Positions 8,490 to 17,187 of a stretch of 64,000 nucleotides of DNA are shown here, one piece after another. The DNA is from Alteribacillus bidgolensis (GTDB lineage Bacteria; Bacillota; Bacilli; Bacillales; Marinococcaceae). The DNA is taken from NCBI RefSeq assembly GCF_002886255.1, contig NZ_KZ614149.1, forward strand, positions 4,151,272 through 4,215,271. Reading direction: 5' to 3'. The stretch's first letter is position 1; each line of letters begins with the position of its first letter. The notes beneath the pieces are model-generated. The model was not told the origin of the DNA. It ran no database searches and was given only the letters and a program-made list of their open reading frames with translations. Both the position numbers and the translations under genes were made by a program.

Positions 8490-9790
8490 GCCCAGAAACG
8501 ATAGGTATTTTAGGAATTGTCGTACTATTGATTCTTTTTTTGCTGAAGGTGCCTGTAAGTATTTCATTAATTTTTATTGGAACAATTGGTTTTGGTATGA
8601 TTAGAGGTTTAGATACAGGATTAGTCCAATTGGGCAACACACCGTTTGGAACTGCTAGTTCCTATTCACTCAGTGTGATTCCCTTGTTTATATTAATGGG
8701 GATGATTCTATCCTACAGTGGCTTTGGACAAGATTTATTTCGAGCTGTTGATTCATGGTTAGGACATGTGAAAGGCGGAATGGCTCTTACAACAATTGGA
8801 ACAAGTGCTATATTTTCATCTATTTCTGGTTCCGTAAATGCCACCACCGCGACTATGGCTCGTATTACTCTGCCAGAGATGAAAAAATACAATTATAGCC
8901 CCACGTTATCAACTGCTTGTGTAGCCGCAGGCGGTACATTAGGAATTTTAATTCCTCCTAGTGTCATTTTAATTCTCTACGGGATTTTAACGATGGAACC
9001 AATAGGTCAATTATTAATTGCGGGTCTTATTCCTGGTATTGTTCAAATGCTTCTCTTTATGATAGTAATATTTTTATGGGTAAGAAAAGATCCCGCAGCT
9101 GGTCCTTCATCGGAAAAGTCAGATTGGGGAACAAAACTAAAATCTTTATCAAAAGTATGGCCATTTGTGTTGTTGTTTGTTCTAACAATCGGAGGAATTT
9201 ATCTTGGGGTATTTACTCCTACGGAAGCAGGGGCTATTGGATCTTTTGGTTCTTTGGTGCTAGCTCTTATTACTAGAAGGTTAAACGGTAAGAAATTCAT
9301 TAAAGCACTTAGTGAGTCCACTCGTTTATCTGCAATGATATTCCTCATTTTAATTGGAGCAGATATTTTTAGTCAATTTTTATCTATTAGCAGGATTCCA
9401 AGGCAGATTACTATGTTTGTCAACGGGCTTGATTGGTCCCCGTTTATGATTATGGGGATGATTCTGCTTGTTTATTTTATTCTTGGATTATTCTTAGAAG
9501 GTATTGCCATCTTAGTATTGACTCTCCCAGTTATATACCCTCTCGTTACTCAGTTAGGGTTTGATGGTGTTTGGTTCGGGGTCATTATGGTGATGGTAAT
9601 GAACATAGGTTTAATTACTCCGCCGCTTGGTATTAGTGTTTATATCATTAGCGGTGTAGTAAAGGATATTCCAATTGAGAGAATATTTAAAGGTGTCATG
9701 CCCATGTTAGCTGCTATGGTGTTTGCTATTATCTTATTCACAGCGTTTCCTGAGCTGATTACCATTTTGCCTGAATTAATGAGAGGTTAA
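8486..9790 (+). CDS. TRAP transporter large membrane subunit, DctM family
   Basis: A 434-residue, highly hydrophobic permease with about 12 helices. Diagnostic stretches include SGSVNATTATMARITLPEMKK, AAGGTLGILIPPSVILILYG and GLITPPLGISVYI, which carry the two re-entrant-loop Gly/Pro motifs of the DctM/ion-transporter superfamily. It starts inside the dctQ stop codon. It is the translocating subunit working with DctQ and either of the two DctP lipoproteins. A strong terminator directly follows. Confidence 0.93.
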   Translation: MSPETIGILGIVVLLILFLLKVPVSISLIFIGTIGFGMIRGLDTGLVQLGNTPFGTASSYSLSVIPLFILMGMILSYSGFGQDLFRAVDSWLGHVKGGMALTTIGTSAIFSSISGSVNATTATMARITLPEMKKYNYSPTLSTACVAAGGTLGILIPPSVILILYGILTMEPIGQLLIAGLIPGIVQMLLFMIVIFLWVRKDPAAGPSSEKSDWGTKLKSLSKVWPFVLLFVLTIGGIYLGVFTPTEAGAIGSFGSLVLALITRRLNGKKFIKALSESTRLSAMIFLILIGADIFSQFLSISRIPRQITMFVNGLDWSPFMIMGMILLVYFILGLFLEGIAILVLTLPVIYPLVTQLGFDGVWFGVIMVMVMNIGLITPPLGISVYIISGVVKDIPIERIFKGVMPMLAAMVFAIILFTAFPELITILPELMRG

Positions 9791-9794
9791 AAAA

Positions 9795-9832
9795 AGAGGG
9801 TTATCTTCATTTGGAGATAACCCTCTTTTTTT
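9795..9832 (+). terminator. Strong terminator after dctPQM
   Basis: Perfect 12-bp stem AGAGGGTTATCT / AGATAACCCTCT (9795-9806 with 9815-9826) followed by TTTTTT. The rest of the gap to 10047 holds no gene I recognise. Confidence 0.9.
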
Positions 9833-10047
9833 CGCAGGCAGGAAATATTTGATGATGTCCGGCTGCAGCTCCAGCCGCTCGGTACACACGATAGAGAGCA
9901 ATTTTTGCTGAACCCCCGAACTTTTCTTATGATGACTTATTGTTTTTGTCGAATGATTAATAAAAATTAGGTAGAATAATTATTGATTGATATGTTGGGT
10001 CTATGTATATGTATTTTTTTCAACAATGAAAAAAGAGGAGGAACATA

Positions 10048-10635
10048 ATGTCCATGACGACTGCAAACAAAATTAAAAAAAGTGCTTTACATCTTTTTGT
10101 TGAAAAGGGGTATGACGGTACTTCTCTAACAGATATAGGTGATGAAGTGGGTATAAAAAAGCAATCTATATACGCACATTACAAAAACAAAGATGATCTT
10201 TTTTTACAAGTAATGGAAAAAGTAATTAATGAAGAAATCTCATTTTTAGGTGATTATTTTGGAAAGCAGAAAGATAAAACGATAAATAACATTTTGTATT
10301 ACTTTATTCTTCAATTAAAAGAGAGGTATCAATCAGTAGGAGAAAGAAACATTAAATTTCTGCTTAAAATGATGTTTATCCCCCCTAGACACTTAGAAGA
10401 AAGAGTGATTTCAAGTGCCTTTAATTATTATGATAGTTTACAAACATACATAAAAGAAGCATTTGAGAATCATGAAGATGAATTAGAAGTCAATGCGGAA
10501 GAAGGTACTATATCTTTTATGAATTTTATTGATGGGCTGCTTGTTGAATTAATTTATGTCAATGTTGACCAATTTGAAAAAAGATTCTCTATTTCTTGGA
10601 AAATTTATTGGCGAGGAATAGAAAAACAAATGTAA
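10048..10635 (+). CDS. TetR-family transcriptional repressor
   Basis: 195 residues with an N-terminal TetR helix-turn-helix (about 5-52: ALHLFVEKGYDGTSLTDIGDEVG, then IKKQSIYAHYKNKDDLF) and a helical ligand-binding C-terminus of no obvious subfamily. AGAGGAGG precedes ATG 10048. The gene lies immediately upstream of a perfect 36-bp palindrome (10667-10702) that overlaps the promoter of the next operon, so it very likely represses the aminotransferase, deacetylase and aldehyde dehydrogenase genes and responds to a pathway metabolite. Target and ligand are inferred. Confidence 0.88.
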   Translation: MSMTTANKIKKSALHLFVEKGYDGTSLTDIGDEVGIKKQSIYAHYKNKDDLFLQVMEKVINEEISFLGDYFGKQKDKTINNILYYFILQLKERYQSVGERNIKFLLKMMFIPPRHLEERVISSAFNYYDSLQTYIKEAFENHEDELEVNAEEGTISFMNFIDGLLVELIYVNVDQFEKRFSISWKIYWRGIEKQM

Positions 10636-10642
10636 ATTTCTA

Positions 10643-10671
10643 TTGTAAATTTTCTGATTTTTCCTTATAAT
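10643..10671 (+). promoter_or_regulatory. SigA-type promoter of the aminotransferase operon
   Basis: -35 TTGTAA (10643-10648), 17-base spacer, -10 TATAAT (10666-10671). The expected start of transcription falls at about 10678, inside the operator. The -10 box overlaps the palindrome. Confidence 0.8.
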
Positions 10672-10702
10672 AAAACTGACGAACGTTCGTCAGTTTTATT
10701 AT
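10667..10702. promoter_or_regulatory. Perfect 36-bp palindromic operator, likely TetR target
   Basis: An uninterrupted inverted repeat of two 18-base arms centred between 10684 and 10685; the core is GACGAACGTTCGTC, a form often bound by TetR/AcrR proteins. It covers the -10 box and the start of transcription. The same stem plus its T-rich flank could also end the tetR transcript. Confidence 0.85.
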
Positions 10703-10723
10703 TTTAAGGGAGGCATACCTGTC

Positions 10724-12109
10724 ATGAATGAAAATGTAGTTAAAAAAGCAAACAATGCAGATCATTTAAAAAAAGCGGATCAACAATATTACTTTCACCC
10801 GACAACTCCGCTAAAACTGCAGCAGCAAAGCGGACCGGGTTTAATTATTAAAGAAGGGCAAGGGATCAATGTAACAGATGTTCAAGAGGATGTTTATATT
10901 GATGGAGTTTCTTCTTTGTGGAACGTAAATATTGGGTACGGTCGTCAAGAAATGGCAGAAGCAGCTAAACAACAAATCCTGAATCTCTCCTATAGTTCTT
11001 CCTTTTTTAATAACTCTAACGATAAGGTGATTCAACTATCGGAAAAGCTTGCAGAATTAACACCTGGTGATCTTAATGTAAGTTTTTTCACCTCTGGCGG
11101 ATCGGAATCTAATGAAACGGCATTTAAAATGGTAAGGCATTATTGGAAATTGAAAGGGAACCCAGAGCGGACGAAAATAATTGCTCTTGATTTAAGCTAT
11201 CATGGGGTAACAATGGGGGCTACAAGTGCCACAGGAGTTCGAGAATTTGATAGTATGATCACTTCTTCAGCACCGGGATTTCTTCATGCAAAGCCGTACC
11301 TGACAGATTGTGAAAAGGGAGATACGTCTCACCTTGATTATGAAACTAGCATTAGAGGTATTGTTGAAAAAGAAGGTCCAGAAACAATAGCAGCTGTCAT
11401 TTTAGAACCTGTTCAAGGCGTGGGAGGAATAAACATTCCCCCAGAAGGCTACTTAAAAGCTGTTCGAGAGTTATGTGATGAACACGGCATTTTTATGATT
11501 ACCGATGAAGTAATATGTGGTTTTGGAAGAACCGGAAAAATGTTTGGGGTAGATAATTGGGAAATTGTACCTGACGTAATGACTGTCGCTAAAGGAATAA
11601 CTAGCGGGTATATGCAGCTGGGTGCTGTCCTTCTAAAAACAGACCTAAGAGATGAACTTGCAGAAATGTCAGAAGATGTATTTTTTCACGGGTTTACCTA
11701 CAGCGGGCACCCAACTGCTTGTGCGGTTGCATTAAAAAATTTAGAAATCATAGAAAAAGAGGACTTAGTTGGTAACGCGAAGCGAATGGGTGCGGAATTA
11801 CACAAGGGCTTAAAGTATTTAGAAGAGAAACATAAAGTGACGGCAAAAGCTAGAACAATAGGTTTACTAGGAGCTATTGAATTGTTTGCAGACCGGGAAA
11901 ACGAGAATGGTTTCGATCCATCTTTGCATGCTGCACAGCAGGTAGTAGAAGAGTGCTTAAATCGAAATCTTCTATTAAGACCTCTTGCTTTTGGTGGTAT
12001 TAATGCAGTGGCTCTTGCTCCACCTTTAATAGTTAATAAAAAAGATATTGAAACAATAATAGAAAGGCTTTCAGAAGCTATAAAAGCATTTGAAAACAAA
12101 GCGTTTTAG
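10724..12109 (+). CDS. Class III PLP-dependent aminotransferase
   Basis: 461-residue omega-aminotransferase-type enzyme (fold type I). Visible residues: SGGSESNETA phosphate-binding turn at about 124-133, Asp261 in TDEVICGFGRTG, and Schiff-base Lys290 in VAKGITSGY. Homologues act on diamines, beta-alanine, taurine or similar primary amines. AAGGGAGG (10706-10713) precedes ATG 10724. First gene of a three-gene operon with a deacetylase-like protein and an aldehyde dehydrogenase, which suggests it turns a freed amine into an aldehyde. The amine is not identified; polyamine-derived or aromatic amines are both reasonable. Confidence 0.85.
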   Translation: MNENVVKKANNADHLKKADQQYYFHPTTPLKLQQQSGPGLIIKEGQGINVTDVQEDVYIDGVSSLWNVNIGYGRQEMAEAAKQQILNLSYSSSFFNNSNDKVIQLSEKLAELTPGDLNVSFFTSGGSESNETAFKMVRHYWKLKGNPERTKIIALDLSYHGVTMGATSATGVREFDSMITSSAPGFLHAKPYLTDCEKGDTSHLDYETSIRGIVEKEGPETIAAVILEPVQGVGGINIPPEGYLKAVRELCDEHGIFMITDEVICGFGRTGKMFGVDNWEIVPDVMTVAKGITSGYMQLGAVLLKTDLRDELAEMSEDVFFHGFTYSGHPTACAVALKNLEIIEKEDLVGNAKRMGAELHKGLKYLEEKHKVTAKARTIGLLGAIELFADRENENGFDPSLHAAQQVVEECLNRNLLLRPLAFGGINAVALAPPLIVNKKDIETIIERLSEAIKAFENKAF

Positions 12110-12136
12110 AAGATTGTAAAAATCGGAAGGGACGTG

Positions 12137-13252
12137 ATGACAATAAAAACCGGGTTTTTATGTGATGAAAGTTATTTTTGGCACGACACTGGAAATGGTG
12201 CATTGTTTCTTCCGCCTGGAGGATGGATAGAAGCAGATGAACATGGTGAAAGTCCTAAAAGTAAGCGACGTGTAAAGAATCTATTAGAACGAAGCGGGTT
12301 TATTCATGAGTTAAGAGTGATGACTCCCCGTGCAGCGACTCGGGAGGAGATTGAGTTAAATCATATTCCAGCTTATGTAGATAAAGTAAAACAATTAAGT
12401 GATACAACGGGTGGAGATGCTGGAGAATTAGCCATTGTAGGAAGAGGCTCTTATGAAATCGCTCTTTTATCTGCTGGTGGTGCGATTACGAGTGTTGATG
12501 CGGTAATGGATGGAAAGGTTCAAAATGTATACGCCCTTACAAGACCGCCAGGACATCATGCAGAAAAAGAAAAAGGAATAGGTTTTTGCTTGTTTAATAA
12601 TGCAGCAGTTGCTGCTCGTTATGCGCAAGAAAAATATAGGCTGAAGCGTATTATGATTTTAGACTGGGATGTTCATCACGGTAATGGGACAGAAAGTGCA
12701 TTTTACTACGATCCTAACGTTATGTTTGTTTCTATTCATCAAGAGTTTAACTTTCCGCCTGATAGAGGCGCTGCAGAAGATATAGGTGAAAAGGCAGGAA
12801 AAGGATATAACGTCAATATTCCATTACCGGCTGGAACTGGAAATGCTGGATATTTATACGCCTTGGAGCAAGCTGTTGGTCCAATTGCTGATCAGTTTAA
12901 ACCAGAGCTCGTTATCGTATCAGCCGGACAGGATGCAAGTGTATTTGATCCTCTTGGACAAATGATAGTTACAGCAGAAGGGTATGGCAAAATGACTTCT
13001 GTCGTAATGGATATAGCGGAACGTCATTGTGAAGGTCGTTTAGTTGTTTGTCATGAAGGTGGCTATAGTCCTGCTTATGTACCATTTTGTACGTTAAGAA
13101 TAATTGAATCGTTAAGTGGATTACAAAGCAAGGTGAAAGAAGATCCATTTTACGAAGCAATCAAGGGGCTGCCTTCAAATGTCTTGGCTGAACACCAAAT
13201 AGAAGCAGTTAAACAGGTTGTCAATATCCATTCTCAAAATGTTCTGTATTAA
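12137..13252 (+). CDS. Histone-deacetylase-fold amidohydrolase (acetylpolyamine-type deacetylase)
   Basis: 371-residue zinc hydrolase of the class II HDAC/acetylpolyamine amidohydrolase family. The active site is complete: tandem His140-His141 in TRPPGHHAE, zinc ligands Asp178 and His180 in LDWDVHHGNG, and Asp266 in SAGQDASVFDPL, where the usual SAGFD is SAGQD. A transition-state tyrosine is probably in EGGYSP. ATG 12137 is chosen; the GTG one codon earlier is too close to GGAAGGG. It would remove an acetyl group from an N-acetylated amine before the aminotransferase acts. Substrate is inferred from operon logic. Confidence 0.83.
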   Translation: MTIKTGFLCDESYFWHDTGNGALFLPPGGWIEADEHGESPKSKRRVKNLLERSGFIHELRVMTPRAATREEIELNHIPAYVDKVKQLSDTTGGDAGELAIVGRGSYEIALLSAGGAITSVDAVMDGKVQNVYALTRPPGHHAEKEKGIGFCLFNNAAVAARYAQEKYRLKRIMILDWDVHHGNGTESAFYYDPNVMFVSIHQEFNFPPDRGAAEDIGEKAGKGYNVNIPLPAGTGNAGYLYALEQAVGPIADQFKPELVIVSAGQDASVFDPLGQMIVTAEGYGKMTSVVMDIAERHCEGRLVVCHEGGYSPAYVPFCTLRIIESLSGLQSKVKEDPFYEAIKGLPSNVLAEHQIEAVKQVVNIHSQNVLY

Positions 13253-13292
13253 GTGCAGTCTGCTTTACGAATTTTATTAAAGGAGAATAATG

Positions 13293-14765
13293 ATGAGTGA
13301 AACATACAAATTATTTATTGACGGAAAATGGACAGAATCATTGTCTGGCAAAACATTTGAGTCGCTTAACCCCGCAACTGGAAAAGTCAATGGTACAGTA
13401 GCGGAAGGAGGAGGAGAAGACGTTGATTTAGCGATAAAAGCAGCAAGAAAAGCTTTTGAATCCGGGCCATGGGCTGACATGGCACCAAGTGATAGAGGGC
13501 GTTTATTAAATAAGGCAGCTCAAGAATTGTGGAGAAAAGCGGACTATTTAGCTGAAGTAGAATCCAGAGACAATGGTTTGCCTATTAATGAAACGAAATA
13601 TATTGCAATCCCCGTTATGATTGATGTACTAGAGTTCTATGCCGGTCTTGCAAATAAAGTTCAAGGAGATACATTAGCTTCCCCTGCTGGAAGATTTAAC
13701 TATACATTAAAAGAGCCGTTAGGTGTAATAGGAGCCATTGTACCATGGAATTTTCCTCTTATGCTGACGATGTGGAAATTAGCTCCAGCCTTGGCGGCAG
13801 GCAATACAATTGTTATTAAACCTGCAGAGCAAACACCTATCAGTATTTTAGAAATGGTTAAAATTTTTCAAGAAGCTGGTATTCCAGATGGTGTTATTAA
13901 TGTTGTACCTGGGTTTGGAAAAGACGCAGGAGATGCCCTTTCTTCTCATCCTGGGATTGATAAGATTGCCTTTACAGGATCCACGTCCACTGGAAAGTTG
14001 ATTATGCAAGCTGCTAGTAAGAATTTGAAACCCGTAAGTTTAGAGCTTGGAGGGAAAGCTCCAAACATTATATTTGATGATGCTAATATTGAAAACGCTG
14101 TCAATGGTTCCATGTTTGGCATTTATTTTGCGCAAGGTCAAGTCTGTGCTTCGGGCTCTAGGGTGTTTGTACAAGATAGTATATATGATGATTTTATGGA
14201 TTCTTTCGTTAGAAAAGCAAAGAAAATTAAGGTTGGAAACCCATTAGAACAAACAACGCAAATGGGGCCGCAAGTTTCACTAGAACAATTAGAACGTATT
14301 GAACACTACGTGGCTGCTGGGTTAGAAGAAGGGGCTAACTTAGTTATTGGAGGGGAAAGATTTAAGACAGAAAACGATGGCTATTTTTTCACTCCAACTG
14401 TCTTTGAAAACGTGACTAATGATATGACAATTGCTCAAGAAGAAATTTTTGGTCCGGTTCTTTCGGTTATTCGCTTTAGAGACGAAGAAGATGCTTTGAA
14501 AAAAGCTAATGATACGTTATATGGCCTGACATCGGGACTGTGGACAGAAAATTTAAAAAGAGCACACCGAATGGTAAAAGGCCTAAAAGCAGGAACGGTG
14601 TACGTGAATACGTTTAGTATGCTTGATAGCGCTGCACCATTTGGTGGAACGAAACAGAGCGGGTTTGGAAGAGAACTAGGGATACAAGCAATGGATATGT
14701 ATACGGAAACGAAAAATGTTTGGGTAGATTTAAATGACGAACATTTCAATTGGTATGGGGTTTAA
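13293..14765 (+). CDS. NAD(P)-dependent aldehyde dehydrogenase
   Basis: 490-residue ALDH with Asn153 (VPWN), Glu251 (LELGGKAP) and nucleophile Cys285 (QGQVCASG). It resembles the broad betaine-aldehyde/gamma-aminobutyraldehyde group more than hpaE at the left edge. ATG 13293 lies 7 bases after AAAGGAG; an ATG directly before it at 13290 is also possible. Third gene of the TetR-controlled operon; it would oxidise the aldehyde made by the aminotransferase to an acid. Confidence 0.87.
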   Translation: MSETYKLFIDGKWTESLSGKTFESLNPATGKVNGTVAEGGGEDVDLAIKAARKAFESGPWADMAPSDRGRLLNKAAQELWRKADYLAEVESRDNGLPINETKYIAIPVMIDVLEFYAGLANKVQGDTLASPAGRFNYTLKEPLGVIGAIVPWNFPLMLTMWKLAPALAAGNTIVIKPAEQTPISILEMVKIFQEAGIPDGVINVVPGFGKDAGDALSSHPGIDKIAFTGSTSTGKLIMQAASKNLKPVSLELGGKAPNIIFDDANIENAVNGSMFGIYFAQGQVCASGSRVFVQDSIYDDFMDSFVRKAKKIKVGNPLEQTTQMGPQVSLEQLERIEHYVAAGLEEGANLVIGGERFKTENDGYFFTPTVFENVTNDMTIAQEEIFGPVLSVIRFRDEEDALKKANDTLYGLTSGLWTENLKRAHRMVKGLKAGTVYVNTFSMLDSAAPFGGTKQSGFGRELGIQAMDMYTETKNVWVDLNDEHFNWYGV

Positions 14766-14791
14766 TCGTTAAATGTTCCGAAAATAAAAGA

Positions 14792-14828
14792 ACGTAGGTA
14801 TCAAGCAGTTTTGGCTTGGTGCTTACGT
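14792..14828 (+). terminator. Hairpin after the aminotransferase operon
   Basis: A 15-base arm at 14792-14806 pairs throughout with 14814-14828 (12 Watson-Crick and three G-T pairs), loop of 7. There is no good T-tract, so it may be an mRNA 3'-end stabiliser rather than a full terminator. Confidence 0.5.
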
Positions 14829-14874
14829 GACTTCATCTATAACTATACATTTATTTAGGGGGGATCGCTGAAAT

Positions 14875-15687
14875 ATGAGTATGAAAGAAAATGATTTCAT
14901 CAGTATAGGCGAACTTTCGGTTGGATTTAGTGAAATATGATGGAGCCACAGATAAGTTAGTAGATAAAGACTTTATGCTTTATTATGAGGGAAACAAAAT
15001 ATCTAAAATATTGATTGTAGATATCGAAACGCATAAAGTGGACAGTGGAGGATGAGAATATCAAGGAAAGATTCATTTGAGCATACACAGCGGTCATGCT
15101 CAGAAAAGATATTTATTTTATACTTTAGAAATGTTTAAAACTATGTTAAAGGATCAAAGTATAAGCAAAACTGCGGATTCCGCCTTTTGGACTTTGCGGC
15201 AAGCCAAGTTTTTCTAATTGATTTCATTGTTTCATATGGTGATACGAAATCCATATCTATTGTCCTTGACCTTCACCAAAACATTGCTACCGTCATTACC
15301 AGCAAGCTTCCAGTTAAAGAAGGCACATCAATACCAATGCTTCAACGAGCTGAACAAGGTATGCCGCTTTCTTCTGTCCATGCTTCATTTGAACACGTAT
15401 CTATTGACAATCCAATTTCGGATGTTACACCCCAGCAAAAGAAGACAAAAGAATTAATCGGAAAGCGAGTTCAATTTGTTTATAGCCGTAAAGATGTCTA
15501 TTACAAACTAGATAATAATCTGTATTTGTTTGTATGGCTGGAAAAGGTTATTCCTACAACAGGTATTGTTGTTGAGGATTTTGATGCCATGCGATCCTAT
15601 GGGAAAACCTATGGCTATTATGGTTATACAACTGGTCGTGTTTCAAACTTTCCTATTGGCTCTTATGTCAAAATTCTTAATGAATAG
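14875..15687 (+). pseudogene. moaF: Decayed moaF (monoamine-regulon protein F)
   Basis: The N-terminus starts at ATG 14875 (MSMKENDFISIGELSVGFSE), then hits a stop and resumes in another frame as KLVDKDFMLYYEGNKISK up to about 15040. A structured repeat lies in the middle (15119-15216). The C-terminal part, FLIDFIVSYGDTKSISIVLD to the end at 15687, is open and matches the MoaF pattern as I recall it, but about 25 residues are missing between KDVY and YKLDNNLYLFVW. MoaF is associated with monoamine (tyramine-type) catabolism, which feeds 4-HPA. Dead: nonsense, frameshift, insertion and internal deletion. Confidence 0.65.
15119..15216 (+). repeat. Dispersed structured repeat, copy inside moaF
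   Basis: TATACTTTAG at 15119, inner GTTTAAAAC..GTTAAA stem, CAAAGTATAAGC closing the first hairpin, then CCGC/GCGG and a GCCAAGTTTTTC end. Closely similar in block order and sequence to 35094-35189 and 61207-61302. A TGAGCAT/ATGCTCA hairpin plus T-rich run sits directly upstream, as a hairpin does at the other plus-strand copies. Confidence 0.75.
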
Positions 15688-15797
15688 GCACCAAACACGT
15701 TATTTTAAATGGTTATATTTCTAAAGAGAGGTTTTTTATTAGGTAAAGATTTTTGTAATATTCAGTTAATAAGTCTTTGATTATCGTGGAGGCAATT

Positions 15798-15863
15798 ATG
15801 AGAAATAGACAGTCTTCTTATAATTGGTTTGGATTGATGGAGACCAATCCACGTTTAATCTAA
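15798..15863 (+). CDS. Possible 21-residue peptide
   Basis: ATG 15798 with a good ribosome site (GTGGAGG) opens MRNRQSSYNWFGLMETNPRLI and a stop at 15861. It may be a leader peptide for the EamA gene 130 bases downstream or the remaining start of a lost gene. No family recognised. The rest of 15688-15992 shows nothing else I can name. Confidence 0.3.
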   Translation: MRNRQSSYNWFGLMETNPRLI

Positions 15864-15992
15864 TCAAAGCTATGAAGAACATTATTACAAGAATAATAGT
15901 AAGGTCATGACAGGTAGGAACGAGGCATCGTCATTTCACCACACTTTTAAATGGAACAATTAAAATTGTGTTTTTTAAAGGGGAGTAATGAG

Positions 15993-16943
15993 ATGAATAT
16001 TGGGTTTTTATATATTATCATAGTTATGATATTTCTAGGAATCAGTATCCCGGTTGGAGATTATGCTATGGAAACGATTCCTGTTTGGTTGTTCACCGCT
16101 TTAACATTGACTGTTTCAAGTATCATATTATTACCAGCAGCAAAGATTTATGACAAGGTGGAATGGAAAAACCTTGGCGTTAAAAATTACTATGGAATTT
16201 TTATGCAGGCTCTTTTCACTTGTGTCCTTTACACCGTATTTCTTTTATACGGACTTAGTTATACAAATGTCATTGCAGCTGGAGTGATTAATAGTATGGT
16301 TCCAGCTATTGTATTGCTTCTTTCCTTTTTATTATTAGGGGAACGTTTAAATATTCGGAAAATAATTGCGATTTCATTAGCTGTGTTTGCTGTTTTAATT
16401 ATGGAAGTAGTCGGGGTTAGAGCGGTTGGAGAAGCAAGCTGGCTGGGGAACATTTTCATGATTCTAGCAGTAACCTCACTCGCGATGTTTTATGTTTATG
16501 CAAAAAAATTCGCAGTGCAAATCCCGCCGCTTACTATGTCTGCTGGCTTATGTGTTATGGGATTATTTATGACATTGCCTATGGCTGTTTTTGAATCATT
16601 AACGTTCGATTGGGAAAGTATAACGGCTATTACGTGGGCAACCATTGTGGCATATGCTTTTTCTGGCTGGGTGCTGGCATATACTTTTACGTATTTAGGA
16701 ATGCCCAAAGTTCCCGCTAGTACTGTTGGGATGGCCACAGCAATAATACCAATTACGGCAACTGTTTTTGCTGTCTCTTTTCTTGGAGAAACATTAAGAG
16801 TGGTTGACGGCGTTGCTTTAGTCCTGGTCATTATTTCAATATTCATAGCAGAGTCCAAAGATAATACTGATAATGCTTTAGAAAATTCTAGAATGGAAGA
16901 AATATCATATAACTCAGAAGAGCAGGTCAACGAAACGAAATAA
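15993..16943 (+). CDS. EamA/DMT-family permease
   Basis: 316-residue membrane protein with ten predicted helices in two EamA repeats (about 1-135 and 145-290), ending in a hydrophilic acidic tail. Typical sequences are AAGVINSMVPAIVLLLSFLLLGERL and GMATAIIPITATVFAVSFLGETL, each ending in the Gly-Glu pair of the family. ATG 15993 is 7 bases after AAAGGGGAG. Such proteins usually export amino acids or related metabolites. Stands alone, before a PLP aminotransferase gene. Confidence 0.85.
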   Translation: MNIGFLYIIIVMIFLGISIPVGDYAMETIPVWLFTALTLTVSSIILLPAAKIYDKVEWKNLGVKNYYGIFMQALFTCVLYTVFLLYGLSYTNVIAAGVINSMVPAIVLLLSFLLLGERLNIRKIIAISLAVFAVLIMEVVGVRAVGEASWLGNIFMILAVTSLAMFYVYAKKFAVQIPPLTMSAGLCVMGLFMTLPMAVFESLTFDWESITAITWATIVAYAFSGWVLAYTFTYLGMPKVPASTVGMATAIIPITATVFAVSFLGETLRVVDGVALVLVIISIFIAESKDNTDNALENSRMEEISYNSEEQVNETK

Positions 16944-17187
16944 AAACATTTATCTGTTGTTGACTTACGGTTTATCCGTGTAAATAGGTATTTGTACAGC
17001 GGTATGGCTATATCTCATACACATTCTCTTTTCATACGTTTTTAGTATTTTATGAAAGTAGTGCCCCCATCTCATATAAGATGACTATCGAAGCAATCGA
17101 TTTAAATATGATACAATATTAAGACATTTTGAAAATATTTTTTAATGAATCTATCAGTTATAAAAATATAAAGAGGTGGAGAGAGAA

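Noticed and set aside
9833..10047. Possible transposase scrap after dctM
   Set aside because: A short GC-richer piece translates to nothing I can match to a family with confidence.
10667..10702. The 36-bp palindrome as a simple terminator of tetR
   Set aside because: It has a stem and T-rich flank, but its overlap with a -10 box and a TetR-style core ACGAACGTTCGT makes an operator the main role; terminator function is at most secondary.
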